From: Candidatus Tayloriibacteriota bacterium
Lineage (GTDB): Bacteria; Patescibacteriota; Minisyncoccia; Phycocordibacterales; CAIZLB01
Direction: 5' to 3'
Assembly: GCA_018883165.1 (NCBI GenBank)
Contig: VEQN01000005.1
Coordinates: 1 to 52,874 of the forward strand
Length of the DNA: 52,874 nucleotides
A program made the position numbers and the translations under genes. The stretch's first letter is position 1. The number at the start of each line of letters is the position of its first letter. Positions 27,767 through 36,764 of this stretch are shown in pieces. The notes beneath the pieces were generated by a model. It ran no database searches, was not told where the DNA came from, and worked only from the letters and a program-made list of their open reading frames with translations.

Positions 27767-29188
27767 TTAGAGATTGGACTGAATTTTTGACACAAGATCA
27801 GGTATTGCAATTCTCTCCTGCTCACCCGTATCTCTGAATCTGATTGTTACAGTATCTTTCTTTTCATCTGTTGCTTCAACAGTATCAAAATCAACCACTA
27901 CACAGAACGGTGTACCAATTTCGTCTTGCCGTCGATATCTTTTACCAATGTTTCCATTATCATCAAACAGTACACGACCAGGAAATACTTTTCGGAGCGT
28001 CGTGTAAATCTCTCTTGCCTTCTCAACAAGCTGCGGTTTGTTTTTTAGAAGTGGAGACACTGCAACCAAAACAGGTGCAACTTTTGGAGAGAGCTTTAAA
28101 TATGCTCTAGGCTCACCACCGAGATTATCCTCTGTGTATGCATTGGAAAGTACTGCGAGGAAAAGTCGTCCTACTCCAAATGTCGGTTCAATACAATGTG
28201 GAATGAGTCGTTTCTTCTCTGGATCAATTTCTGCTTCATCAAAGTATGAAATATCTGTTCCAGATGCTGTCTGGTGTGCCTTAAGATCGAAGTCAGTTCG
28301 GTATGCAAGACCCAAAAGCTCTTTCTGACCAAACGGAAAATCAAACTCTGTATCAACACTATGTTTTGAATAGTGGGCACGATCTGCTTCTGGTACCACA
28401 ATCTTATGGAGCTTGTCCTTACTCAAACCAATTTCATACAAGAAATCTAACTGCTCTTTGTAGAGACTTTCAAATATCTCTTCCCATTGTTCTGGTCGAA
28501 TGAAATATTCGATTTCCATTTGTTCCAATTCACGCACTCGGAAGATGAAGTCTCTTGGTGCAATTTCATTTCTAAATGCTTTACCAATCTGTGCAATACC
28601 AAATGGGAGTTTCGGGTGGAATGAATCAACAACATTCTTAAAGTTTACGAAAATACCCTGTGCTGTTTCAGGTCTAAGATATGAGATTGAAGCCTCATCT
28701 TGAGTTGCACCGACATGTGTCTTAAACATCATATTGAACTGCCGTACATCTCCAAGTGCGTTTCCTTCAGGGCTCTTAATTCCCTTTTCTTTGATGAGTG
28801 CATCCATTTCTGAAATATTCATTCCCCTCGGATCAACACCAACCTCCTCAAGCAAATGGTCAGCTCGATATCTCTTTTTAGTCTTCAAATCTTCTACCAA
28901 CGGATCTGAGAAACCGCCCACGTGTCCTGACGCCTTCCACACCTCCTGATTCATGAGGATCGCAGCATCAACCCCATACATATCTTCTCTGTCGAGTACA
29001 AACTTCTTCCACCACAAATTCTGAATGTTCTGCTTAAGTGCAACACCAAGTGGCCCGTAGTCCCAGGTACCTGCAAGACCACCGTAGATTTCAGATCCTT
29101 GGTATACAAAACCTTTTCTCTTACAGAGAGAAATGATTTTTTCCATAGCATTTTCTGGGTATTTTGCGCTTTGTGATAATTCAGTCAT
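27767..29188 (-). CDS. glyS: Glycyl-tRNA synthetase (single-chain, alpha2 type)
   Basis: 473 residues from the ATG at 29188 ('MTELSQSAKYPENAMEKIISLCKRKGFVY'). Class II motifs: motif 1 region 'GSEIYGGLAGTWDYGPLGVALKQNIQNLWW', motif 2 'IAQIGKAFRNEIAPRDFIFRVREL', 'RPETAQGIFVNFKNV', and motif 3 'IEPTFGVGRLFLAVL'. The anticodon-binding domain ('VAPVLVAVSPLLKNKPQLVEKAREIY') closes the protein. This is the archaeal/eukaryal-like homodimeric form, not the alpha2beta2 GlyQ/GlyS of E. coli. Confidence 0.96.
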   Translation of the reverse strand: MTELSQSAKYPENAMEKIISLCKRKGFVYQGSEIYGGLAGTWDYGPLGVALKQNIQNLWWKKFVLDREDMYGVDAAILMNQEVWKASGHVGGFSDPLVEDLKTKKRYRADHLLEEVGVDPRGMNISEMDALIKEKGIKSPEGNALGDVRQFNMMFKTHVGATQDEASISYLRPETAQGIFVNFKNVVDSFHPKLPFGIAQIGKAFRNEIAPRDFIFRVRELEQMEIEYFIRPEQWEEIFESLYKEQLDFLYEIGLSKDKLHKIVVPEADRAHYSKHSVDTEFDFPFGQKELLGLAYRTDFDLKAHQTASGTDISYFDEAEIDPEKKRLIPHCIEPTFGVGRLFLAVLSNAYTEDNLGGEPRAYLKLSPKVAPVLVAVSPLLKNKPQLVEKAREIYTTLRKVFPGRVLFDDNGNIGKRYRRQDEIGTPFCVVVDFDTVEATDEKKDTVTIRFRDTGEQERIAIPDLVSKIQSNL

Positions 29189-29252
29189 ATGTAGGTATAT
29201 TACAGGGATTTGGGTATTTTTCAATATGAAATACAAATACCTTATTTTCATA

Positions 29253-29258
29253 TATACT
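29253..29258 (+). promoter_or_regulatory. -10 box of the DUF1189 gene, leaderless configuration
   Basis: TATACT ends 7 nt before the ATG at 29266, so transcription should begin at or next to the start codon. No Shine-Dalgarno is present. Confidence 0.5.
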
Positions 29259-29265
29259 ATATCCC

Positions 29266-30189
29266 ATGAAACGATTTTTAGAAACAATCAAGCTTTCAGT
29301 TGCAAGCAAAGCTTTTTATCAACGAGTTCTTGAAGGGCGAGAACCTATGGGTTTCAGATATTTCTTCTGGCTAAACATGATCTATGCTGTTACCATTGCT
29401 GCAGTATTCCTCCCCATAGTATTTGCCATAACATCCCCAAAGGCGCATCAGGAAGTAATTCAAACTATTCCAGAAAACCTAGAGGTATACGTAAAGAAAG
29501 GTATGGTGAGTACAAATCAACCAGAACCATATGTAGTGGTAAATACGTGGTCAAAAGATAAAAGTGGTGAAGAGGTGGACAAATGTAAAGATGAAAAATG
29601 TACACGACACAAAAAGAGTCCAACCAACCTTGTCGTTATTGATACACAAACACCATTTAGTATTGAGCAGTTCCGATTATACGATACAGCTGTACTTGTA
29701 AAAGCAGACAGTATTATTACCCAGAAAGATAACGGAACAGTGGAGGTAGTTACCAACCCAAAGGAACTAGATTTTACATTTAATCGTGCATGGGTAGAAA
29801 AGATGATCAACAAGTTCTCCTGGCTTGCATACCTTATTCCTGTTGGAATCTTTTTCCTTGGATCAACATTCGGTTACGCCTTTATACTCCTTGCCTATGT
29901 TATCTGGGCACTTATTGCCTGGGCACTCTTGTCTTGGTATCGAAAAGATATAAAAGTAACATTCAGACACGCATACTCAGTCACATTATATGCATCAATC
30001 GTATTCTTTGTACTAGAACTTCTAAGTTACATGCTGCCTTTTGCTGATACAAACACATTCCAATTCATTGTATTCGCAATATTCTTGTATGTCCTCACAA
30101 AGAAGGATACAGAAGTACATGAACATATACCTGGTCAACCAGCAAAGGAAGTTATCGCGGATGATGACAAAAATAACGGAGTAGTATAG
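29266..30189 (+). CDS. DUF1189-family membrane protein
   Basis: 307 residues. The N-terminus 'MKRFLETIKLSVASKAFYQRVLEGREPMGFRYFFWLNMIYAVTIA' (an amphipathic start then a TM helix, shown in part) matches DUF1189. A large extracytoplasmic loop (about 60-175) contains two Cys in 'DKCKDEKCTRH'. Four C-terminal TM helices follow ('FSWLAYLIPVGIFFLGSTFGYA' onward). The C-terminal tail is acidic and cytoplasmic. Function unknown; the family is widespread in Firmicutes and CPR and is related to Yip1-like membrane proteins. Confidence 0.75.
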   Translation: MKRFLETIKLSVASKAFYQRVLEGREPMGFRYFFWLNMIYAVTIAAVFLPIVFAITSPKAHQEVIQTIPENLEVYVKKGMVSTNQPEPYVVVNTWSKDKSGEEVDKCKDEKCTRHKKSPTNLVVIDTQTPFSIEQFRLYDTAVLVKADSIITQKDNGTVEVVTNPKELDFTFNRAWVEKMINKFSWLAYLIPVGIFFLGSTFGYAFILLAYVIWALIAWALLSWYRKDIKVTFRHAYSVTLYASIVFFVLELLSYMLPFADTNTFQFIVFAIFLYVLTKKDTEVHEHIPGQPAKEVIADDDKNNGVV

Positions 30190-30195
30190 GTAGAA

Positions 30196-30228
30196 TATTA
30201 AAACCCCTCCTCCGAGGGGTTTTAATAT
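30196..30228. terminator. Bidirectional terminator
   Basis: TTAAAACCCCTC-ctcc-GAGGGGTTTTAA between convergent genes at 30189 and 30228. Confidence 0.85.
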
Positions 30229-32165
30229 TATCTTCCTCCACCAACCTTTTCTTCCCCAAACTTATATCCCGGATCACTTTCAAGTTTGGTATCGAGATCA
30301 TCTACAGTCTGCTCTACAATGCCACCCGTAAAGGTATCTCGGCCTCGTATACTCTGCTTGGTAATTATCTGCGGAGTTTGTCCAACTTGACCCAAACTTG
30401 GTAGGAATGACACCTGATATGCGAACTCTTTTGCACTTGCTGAAAATCCTGTTCCAGCTGCAAGATCTCCCACTGTCCATGTAAGCTCTCGTGTATCTTC
30501 GTTGTATTTCACTCCTGCATTTCCTGGGTGTGTAATACCAAGCCATTCAACATAAGGTGGCAGTGTTGCTCGATATACCACATCTTTTACATTATTATAT
30601 GAGTTATTGAGACTCACCATGACTGTATATGTTGTGCGCTGATCTGGGACCGGGGTCGATGGGCCAGTATTTTCAAACGGACCCACAGATCGTACAAGTT
30701 TTGATTTGATACCAAGATCAGATGAGACCTTGATTGTCTTAGTCACAGTCGAACTAATCTCTTGAGGCACATTATCTTCGTCTAATCGTTTAGCCTTTAC
30801 GGTAAGATCAAAAGTTAGTGTCTGTCTTCTGAATTCAGAATTATTTTTTAAGGTTGGAGGAAGTGGTGCAAAAGAGAATTGTACACGACCAACAGCACCT
30901 GCTGGTATTTCTTTCAAATCAGCAAGGGTAGTTCTATCCCACATGATTGTATTATCTATTGATCGATAGAATCCTCGCTCCCCTTCTATACTGAGCTTAT
31001 CGAGCATTTCACCACCGAATCGTGCTTCTACTACTACATCTGTAAGTGGAACTGGTAGGTTATTCTGCCATGTTATTTCACCCTTAACATTTACACCGGC
31101 TCTAGCGATATGAGTTGACGCAGTCTTACCATCAAGTGATACGTCAGCACCAAGGAACGGTCGCTTGAGTGCTATTGGTACTGCATTGGTTACGAATATA
31201 GTTCCAATGTCATTCTTATCTTCAGGATTTTCAGTACCGGTATAGAATCGGAACACTCGCTCTTGACTATCCCCTCCAATGAGTGAACCCTTGAGAGTTA
31301 TGATTCGTTCTTCACCAGGTTTAACATCACCAAGTACCCATGTTGTATTTTCAGAAGACGGTACCGGAAATGCTGATATGTATTCAAATCCATATGGGTA
31401 TTCAGCTTTGAGTACCAAACCTTTTATAACATTTGTACTATTTGATTTTACAGTAATCTTAAATTCTGCATATTGTCCAGGAATGATTTCCTTAAACGAA
31501 TCAACATCAACCGCAATCGGTGATGATCCGATGAATATCGGGTAGTCTTTGTCCTTCACAAATATATTACTTGAACCTTCAATTCGATATTCCAAAGATA
31601 CACGAATTCCTTTCTTCAAGTTTTCTTCACCGAACAAAACTGACTTAACTGTTTGTCTTACTGTTTGACCAGGTTTAATTGTACCAATTGGCACCCTATC
31701 ATTTGGTAGTGGTGTTATATGATCCCTAGCACTTCGTGTACCTTCTGGGTACAAAATTACAAGGTCGGCTAGAATGAGATCTGTTTTGTTTCTGTTTGTA
31801 ATATCAATATCTACCGATAACTCTTCCCCTGCTGGTGTTGCAATTGGCCCAAGCATTTTAATATCGATATTGCTGTTAGAAACTGAGTTTGCACCACTAA
31901 ATACCATATATCCAGCAAAAAGTCCTGCAAAGAGAAGACAGATTAAAGCAAGTGTAAATATTTTTTTTGCTATAGACCCTCGATTAGGATCATATTTTCT
32001 AACTTCAACCACAGGATTAACATTCTCCGCATCTTCTCTCCAATCTGACCCAACCATCACACTATGCTTTGGTAGCTTTGCTCGTCTTTGCACAGCAATG
32101 GCATTCTCTTCAGCATTTGAATAGAGTCGTTTTTTTAGTTCTTCAATTTTACCGTCATTTGGCAT
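30228..32165 (-). CDS. Single-pass membrane protein with repeated DUF11/CARDB-like beta domains
   Basis: 645 residues. A cytoplasmic basic N-terminus (1-68) and one TM helix (about 69-90) precede about 550 extracytoplasmic residues organised as several Ig-like beta-sandwiches. Typical phrases are 'NSNIDIKMLGPIATPAGEELSVDIDITNRN', 'LKAEYPYGFEYISAFP...WVLGDVKPGEERIITLKG' and 'YRATLPPYVEWLGITHPG...LTWTVGDLAAG', as in DUF11/conserved-repeat modules. No enzyme motif. Likely a surface scaffold or adhesion protein (inference). It is in the same orientation as recO, separated by 12 bp. Confidence 0.65.
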   Translation of the reverse strand: MPNDGKIEELKKRLYSNAEENAIAVQRRAKLPKHSVMVGSDWREDAENVNPVVEVRKYDPNRGSIAKKIFTLALICLLFAGLFAGYMVFSGANSVSNSNIDIKMLGPIATPAGEELSVDIDITNRNKTDLILADLVILYPEGTRSARDHITPLPNDRVPIGTIKPGQTVRQTVKSVLFGEENLKKGIRVSLEYRIEGSSNIFVKDKDYPIFIGSSPIAVDVDSFKEIIPGQYAEFKITVKSNSTNVIKGLVLKAEYPYGFEYISAFPVPSSENTTWVLGDVKPGEERIITLKGSLIGGDSQERVFRFYTGTENPEDKNDIGTIFVTNAVPIALKRPFLGADVSLDGKTASTHIARAGVNVKGEITWQNNLPVPLTDVVVEARFGGEMLDKLSIEGERGFYRSIDNTIMWDRTTLADLKEIPAGAVGRVQFSFAPLPPTLKNNSEFRRQTLTFDLTVKAKRLDEDNVPQEISSTVTKTIKVSSDLGIKSKLVRSVGPFENTGPSTPVPDQRTTYTVMVSLNNSYNNVKDVVYRATLPPYVEWLGITHPGNAGVKYNEDTRELTWTVGDLAAGTGFSASAKEFAYQVSFLPSLGQVGQTPQIITKQSIRGRDTFTGGIVEQTVDDLDTKLESDPGYKFGEEKVGGGR

Positions 32166-32177
32166 GTCAAAAGTATA

Positions 32178-32771
32178 TCACAGGTGACTTTCATGAAGTG
32201 CCCCATCAATACACCCCTGTATATATGTCCTATACTCTCTTATATGAACTAATGTATCTGTCGTAAGTGAGTTAGGCGCTGTCACCAATCCCAAAACCGG
32301 ATCTACGGGGCAATACCCTAACAAGTTCAGTAACTGAACTTGAAAGTACATGTATGTCTCAGATATATATTCAATGACCTTTTGTTTTTCTTGAAAACAA
32401 AAGGATGCGCAGGTATTAACTAGATTGAACACATCAGACACAGGTACATCCTGCGGTGTTAGACGTTTAACAAACAGCAACATCTCAACGCATAACCTTT
32501 TAATTTGAATGGGTAATCTCTTATCATAAAGAGATATCAACTTTTCTGCGTTTGTAAGTCTCCATATTTCCTTCCCCCTTACCAGAGACACCCTAGAGAA
32601 ACTGTAATCCTGGATAGATGCTTTTAATTTAGATGTTGATAGCCTAACTCCTTGTGCAGCTACATATATTAATCCAAGATTGTCCGTAAGCATTAAAAGC
32701 TTTTTACTTGCTTCACCTGTCTGACCACTTTCGATTATATATGCTTTTGTTTGGTAGATGTGATGTGACAT
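32178..32771 (-). CDS. recO: DNA repair protein RecO
   Basis: 197 residues. The N-terminal OB fold ('IYQTKAYIIESGQTGEASKKLLMLTDNLGLIYVAAQGVRLSTSKLKASIQDYSFSRVSLVRGKEIWRLTNAE', quoted in part) is characteristic of RecO and the helical domain follows. It lacks the Cys4 zinc finger of many RecO proteins and is about 40 residues shorter than usual, common in CPR. It loads RecA onto SSB-coated DNA. Its start overlaps the 3' end of ileS by 37 nt, so translation is probably coupled. Confidence 0.8.
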   Translation of the reverse strand: MSHHIYQTKAYIIESGQTGEASKKLLMLTDNLGLIYVAAQGVRLSTSKLKASIQDYSFSRVSLVRGKEIWRLTNAEKLISLYDKRLPIQIKRLCVEMLLFVKRLTPQDVPVSDVFNLVNTCASFCFQEKQKVIEYISETYMYFQVQLLNLLGYCPVDPVLGLVTAPNSLTTDTLVHIREYRTYIQGCIDGALHESHL

Positions 32772-35700
32772 GATACGAATACACCCGGAACTAATTCGAA
32801 CTTTTCACCTGTAAATACATCATCTGTTTCAGCAACCAGATTGAATGAAATTTTCTGCACCGAAGCCTTCTTTGGAAGGTCAGTGTATCCGGTTATGTAT
32901 TTCTCCGCTTGCGAAACATCTGTTGTGGCAACAACCATCTCAATCTCATCTTTAGGTTCAAGATTTGCTTCTTTTCGTTTCTCCTGAACACTTCGTAGAA
33001 TATCACGGAGCACACCCTCAACCTTAAGCTCTTCTGTAACTTCAGTATCGAGTACAATATCTGTTCCACGAACAACAGATTTTACATTCATTTCATCCTT
33101 AACAATCTCTTCCAGTTGCTGAGAAAGGTCGAATTCAGAACCATTGTATGTGAATGCCCTGAGCGGTTGTCTTGCCTTTATTCCCGCCTTAGATCGGAGT
33201 GCAAGACCCATCTCAATCACTTTTCGTGTCTTCGCCATTCCTTCAATTAGCTGAGTGTCTGCTGTTGGCATATGTGGCCACGGAGAGAGATGCACACTTA
33301 CTGCAGTATCAATTTTTGGATCTCGAATTCGTAGATACAAGTATTCTGCAAAGAATGGTGTGATTGGAGCCATGAGCTTTGCAAAAGTAACCAACACATA
33401 CTGAGTTGTCTGAATTGCATGTTCCCTATCAACCATGTCCTCACTCTTGAATCTGTCTCTTGATCGTCTAAGGTACCACGTAGAAAGATCGTCTACAAAT
33501 TCACCAAGACTTCGTGTTGCCTTATCAACGAAGAATCCATCGAGACTTTTCTCAATGATTCCTTTCGTCTCAGAGAGTCTCCCTAATATCCACTGGTCGA
33601 GTACATGAGTACTTGATGGATATGCAACTATTTCTGCTTTTGTTTCAGCAGCATACATGTTATAGAAGGTGTAGACGTTTTCAAGTCTGTTGAACACCTT
33701 CTTGTTTACCTCATCAAGAGCCTTCTCAGAGAATAGCACCTCTTCGGCATGTGATGCTGGAGATGCTGCGAGCATATATCGAAGTGAATCAGCACCATAC
33801 ATATCAAGCGTTGGTTCAAGATCAGGATAGTTTCTCAAACTCTTAGACATCTTTCTACCATCTTCAGCAAGTATGAGTCCTGAAACTGTTACATTCTTGT
33901 ATGGGCTCTTACCAAAAAGTGCCACACCTAATACGAGGAGTGAATAAAACCAACCTCTTGTTTGATCAAGTCCTTCCGCGATGAAATCGGCTGGGAACAG
34001 TTCACTACCATCAACATCAAATGAATGTGTACTCTCGAACGGATAGTGGTTCTGTGCGAAAGGCATAGAACCAGAGTCATACCATACATCAAACACCTCT
34101 CCTACCCGTTTATACACTTCACCTTTTTCATTTTGCCATGTAATACCATCAATATATGGTCGATGGAGATCGAGTTCAAAATCAGGACCATGTGGAAGAT
34201 CTCTGAAATCTACATCATGTATTGACGCTGTTGGATCAGAAATATCTCTCCATTCTGATCGAAGGAAATCTCTTGCTGTTTTTCCAACCGCAGAGGCTGT
34301 TGCTAGTCTCAGTGGCAACCCGTGCGTAATCACAAGAACATGTTCGTCTGTATTCTTTGCATTGATATCATACAAAAGCTCTGTGATCCTCTGTTTTACG
34401 TCAAAGACTGATTCACCGTTTGGAACCCGCTTATATATCTTTTCCTCAAGGGTACTGAAGTATGATAATCGCTCACCCCAATCACCACCATCGAAGTCAC
34501 CTCCATTTATCTCTCTTGCCCGTCTATCAAGCACAATGTTTTTTGGATCAATACCTAATACCTCAGCTACAATCTCAGCTGTTTCTCTTGTTCGTCTGAA
34601 GTCAGATGCATAGATTTTTGTAATCTTGTTAGGAAGATTCTTTAGCTTCTCTGCTGATGCAAGAACCTCTGCTCTACCTTTTGCTGTAAGGCCATACAAG
34701 TTAAGACCTTTCTCAGTGGAATTAATGATGTTTTTAACATTTGTCTCACATTCACCATGTCTCATCAGTGTAAAATGATTTTTCTTTTGGATATGTTTTT
34801 TTAACTCTTCAACACTTCCAATGAAAACCTTCTCCCCAGTCGTTTGGTTTTTCCATACTGGGAGTGGGGCTCCCCAATACCTTGATCGTGATACATTCCA
34901 ATCTCGAACATTTTCAAGCCATTCACCGAATCTATTCTCACCGACTTCTTTAGGGATCCAATTAATCTTTTTGTTTTCTTCAATTAATTTTTCCTGAAGA
35001 TCTGTGACCCGAACAAACCATGATGAGTTTGGATAATTCAAAAGAGGAGTTTCACATCTCCAACAATGTGGGTATGAGTGAGTAATTTTTTCTTTCGCAA
35101 AAAGAAGTGGGTTACCTGCCGAATTAGTAGTATGTGCCAAGAGCTTAATTGCCTCAATATCAGTCTTTTGATGATCTTCTTTAGGCTTTGCAGGAAGACC
35201 CGAAAGCACTCCGTTACCTTCCTTAATCACACCGTCTGGATGTACATGCACAATGAGTGGAATGTTGTGTTTTCGAGCAAGTGTCACGTCATCGCTACCA
35301 AACGCTGCGATATGGACAATACCCGTACCATCCTCTGCAGTTACAAAATCTGCTGCATATACTTTCCAGAGTGCATCTCGCTTAGACTCCCCATCTTCAT
35401 TCAATGTTCCACTGTTTGTATAGAAATTAAAGGGTGGAATATATGAGGTACCAACAAAATCTTTTCCAAGCTTTGAATCAAGAACAGGAGCATTTTCTGG
35501 GAGAATTTTTTTCTCTGTGAGAGGTGCAACGAGCGCAGAAGCAAGCCAAACCTTTCCGTTTGGTGTATCTAGGAGTGAATATTCAAGTTCTGGAGAAACA
35601 GCAAGTGCCATGTTACCCGGCAGCGTCCAAGGTGTTGTTGTCCATGCAAGAAAGTTTGTACCTGAACCATCTTTTAACTCAAAGAGTGTATATGCTGAAA

Positions 35701-36325
35701 GATCTGGAATATCTTTGTACCCCTGCCCCACTTCAAAGTTAGACAGAGTAGTCTGGCATCGAGGACAATAGTGCATGGCCTGATTAGCTTCATACACCAA
35801 TCCTTTCTTGTTTAATTCAGAGAAAGACCACCATACTGATTCAGTGTAGCTTGAATCCATTGTATGATATCCACTTTCCATATCAACCCATCGTCCAAGC
35901 TTCTCTACAATTCGTTTCCAATCTGTGTCATACCGAAACACACTGTCTTTAGCAGCTTTGTTAAACTTTTCAATTCCATATTCTTCAATTGCTTTTTTGT
36001 CTTTCAAGCCTAATTCCTTCTCAATGAGGTTTTCGATTGGAAGACCGTGACAGTCCCACCCCCACTTTCTCTTCACTCTGTACCCCTGCATGGTCTTGTA
36101 TCGAGGAATGATGTCTTTGATTGTTGAAGGGAGCATGTGCCCATAGTGTGGAAGACCAGTAGCATATGGTGGACCATCAAAAAATACATAGTTACCCTTT
36201 GGAGCATCTTTTGTGACAGAGGCTTCAAAAATACGTTGCTCTTTCCAGAAACGTCGAATTGACTCCTCACGAACCTGAGGAGTAACTGGACCTTGTGTAT
36301 TTTTTGAATCTGTTTCTGAAGACAT
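32735..36325 (-). CDS. ileS: Isoleucyl-tRNA synthetase with inserted histidine-phosphatase domain
   Basis: 1196 residues. Class I IleRS of the type-2 (archaeal/eukaryal-like) group: HIGH motif 'ATGLPHYGHML' (HYGH 60-63), 'KWGWDCHGLPIEN', CP1 editing domain with 'LAWTTTPWTLPGN' (226-238), 'WFDxG'-like 'DVWYDSGSMPF' (747-755), KMSKS 825-829, C-terminal anticodon-binding helices. Between 'IGSVEELKKH' (502-511) and 'DLHRPYIDGI' (719-728) sits an extra domain of about 190 residues: 'LMRHGECETN' (His523), 'SDFRRTRETA'-like (Arg578), 'REINGGDFDG' (Glu605) and 'VITHGLPLR' (His668), a complete histidine-phosphatase active site. Frame is continuous, so this is a true fusion rather than an assembly break. 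Confidence 0.95.
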   Translation of the reverse strand: MSSETDSKNTQGPVTPQVREESIRRFWKEQRIFEASVTKDAPKGNYVFFDGPPYATGLPHYGHMLPSTIKDIIPRYKTMQGYRVKRKWGWDCHGLPIENLIEKELGLKDKKAIEEYGIEKFNKAAKDSVFRYDTDWKRIVEKLGRWVDMESGYHTMDSSYTESVWWSFSELNKKGLVYEANQAMHYCPRCQTTLSNFEVGQGYKDIPDLSAYTLFELKDGSGTNFLAWTTTPWTLPGNMALAVSPELEYSLLDTPNGKVWLASALVAPLTEKKILPENAPVLDSKLGKDFVGTSYIPPFNFYTNSGTLNEDGESKRDALWKVYAADFVTAEDGTGIVHIAAFGSDDVTLARKHNIPLIVHVHPDGVIKEGNGVLSGLPAKPKEDHQKTDIEAIKLLAHTTNSAGNPLLFAKEKITHSYPHCWRCETPLLNYPNSSWFVRVTDLQEKLIEENKKINWIPKEVGENRFGEWLENVRDWNVSRSRYWGAPLPVWKNQTTGEKVFIGSVEELKKHIQKKNHFTLMRHGECETNVKNIINSTEKGLNLYGLTAKGRAEVLASAEKLKNLPNKITKIYASDFRRTRETAEIVAEVLGIDPKNIVLDRRAREINGGDFDGGDWGERLSYFSTLEEKIYKRVPNGESVFDVKQRITELLYDINAKNTDEHVLVITHGLPLRLATASAVGKTARDFLRSEWRDISDPTASIHDVDFRDLPHGPDFELDLHRPYIDGITWQNEKGEVYKRVGEVFDVWYDSGSMPFAQNHYPFESTHSFDVDGSELFPADFIAEGLDQTRGWFYSLLVLGVALFGKSPYKNVTVSGLILAEDGRKMSKSLRNYPDLEPTLDMYGADSLRYMLAASPASHAEEVLFSEKALDEVNKKVFNRLENVYTFYNMYAAETKAEIVAYPSSTHVLDQWILGRLSETKGIIEKSLDGFFVDKATRSLGEFVDDLSTWYLRRSRDRFKSEDMVDREHAIQTTQYVLVTFAKLMAPITPFFAEYLYLRIRDPKIDTAVSVHLSPWPHMPTADTQLIEGMAKTRKVIEMGLALRSKAGIKARQPLRAFTYNGSEFDLSQQLEEIVKDEMNVKSVVRGTDIVLDTEVTEELKVEGVLRDILRSVQEKRKEANLEPKDEIEMVVATTDVSQAEKYITGYTDLPKKASVQKISFNLVAETDDVFTGEKFELVPGVFVSCHITSTKQKHI
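34226..34777 (-). other. Histidine-phosphatase (phosphoglycerate-mutase-like) domain inside ileS
   Basis: Encodes residues about 517-700 of the IleRS. All signature positions of the branch (RHG with the phosphorylated His, second Arg, acid Glu and second His) are present, so activity is predicted. The domain replaces the short connector that in other type-2 IleRS proteins joins the 'GSVEEL' and 'DLHRPYVD' segments. Confidence 0.85.
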
Positions 36326-36392
36326 ATGTATAACTTACTTAATATGTGGGTATCGTAGCACGTTTACCACTGTAAAAAAAGATAATAAGACA

Positions 36393-36439
36393 AGCCGTCC
36401 ATGTAACCCCTAATCGCTTGTGGGTTTACATGGACGGCT
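36393..36439 (-). terminator. Large GC-rich terminator hairpin overlapping the end of a small ORF
   Basis: AGCCGTCCATGTAACCCC (36393-36410) pairs with GGGTTTACATGGACGGCT (36422-36439), a stem of about 16-17 bp; on the minus strand it is followed by a T-rich run (36373-36390). The stop codon of the ORF at 36426 lies inside the stem. Confidence 0.75.
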
Positions 36440-36649
36440 CATTGGTCACCTCTTGGGTGACAGCTTCTTTGAAGTGGTCACCTTTGTGACTGTAATGGTG
36501 ATGAAGTATGTGGAATACCAGTGTGGTCTTTCCCTGTTCAGCTTTCTCTTCTGCCACTTCGTCAGCTTTCGCTTCCTTGGTGGCCGTGATTTTTTGGGTG
36601 GTTCTTGACGAGGGAATGACCGACTGCGCTCCGGCTTTTTCTTCGACAT
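36426..36649 (-). CDS. Possible small Glu/Lys/His-rich protein (start uncertain)
   Basis: The open frame ends with the stop at 36426-36428. I place the left limit of support near 36649, at a GTG before 'YVEEKAGAQSVIPSS'; the frame stays open to a TTG at 36758 over the 5' hairpin. It reads 'TATKEAKADEVAEEKAEQGKTTLVFHILHHHYSHKGDHFKEAVTQ' with purine-first codons, GC above the neighbours. A competing frame with a true ATG (36649 to 36446) encodes a 67-residue very basic peptide. No family recognised for either; the locus may equally be a non-coding RNA gene. Confidence 0.3.
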
Positions 36650-36677
36650 ACACTTTGGGGATTGATATTGAACTGAC

Positions 36678-36750
36678 GAGGTTTAGATTCGTGGATTTAG
36701 ACAAAATCCACAAACCTCGATTTATATATAGAATGCTCCTTGTACTCCAA
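36678..36750 (-). promoter_or_regulatory. Promoter and 15-bp 5' hairpin of the small unit before ileS
   Basis: TTGGAG (36745-36750), 17-bp spacer, ATATAA (36722-36727). Directly after the expected start comes GAGGTTT-GTGGATTT-loop-AAATCCAC-n6-AAACCTC (36678-36718), a 15-bp stem with an asymmetric bulge and no T-run. The remaining gene-free parts of 36326-36764 show nothing else. Confidence 0.5.
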
Positions 36751-36764
36751 AACGTCAAGTGTGC

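Noticed and set aside
36446-36649. Basic 67-residue frame with an ATG start
   Set aside because: Its codons lack a purine-first bias compared with the overlapping frame that ends in the terminator; kept only as an alternative.
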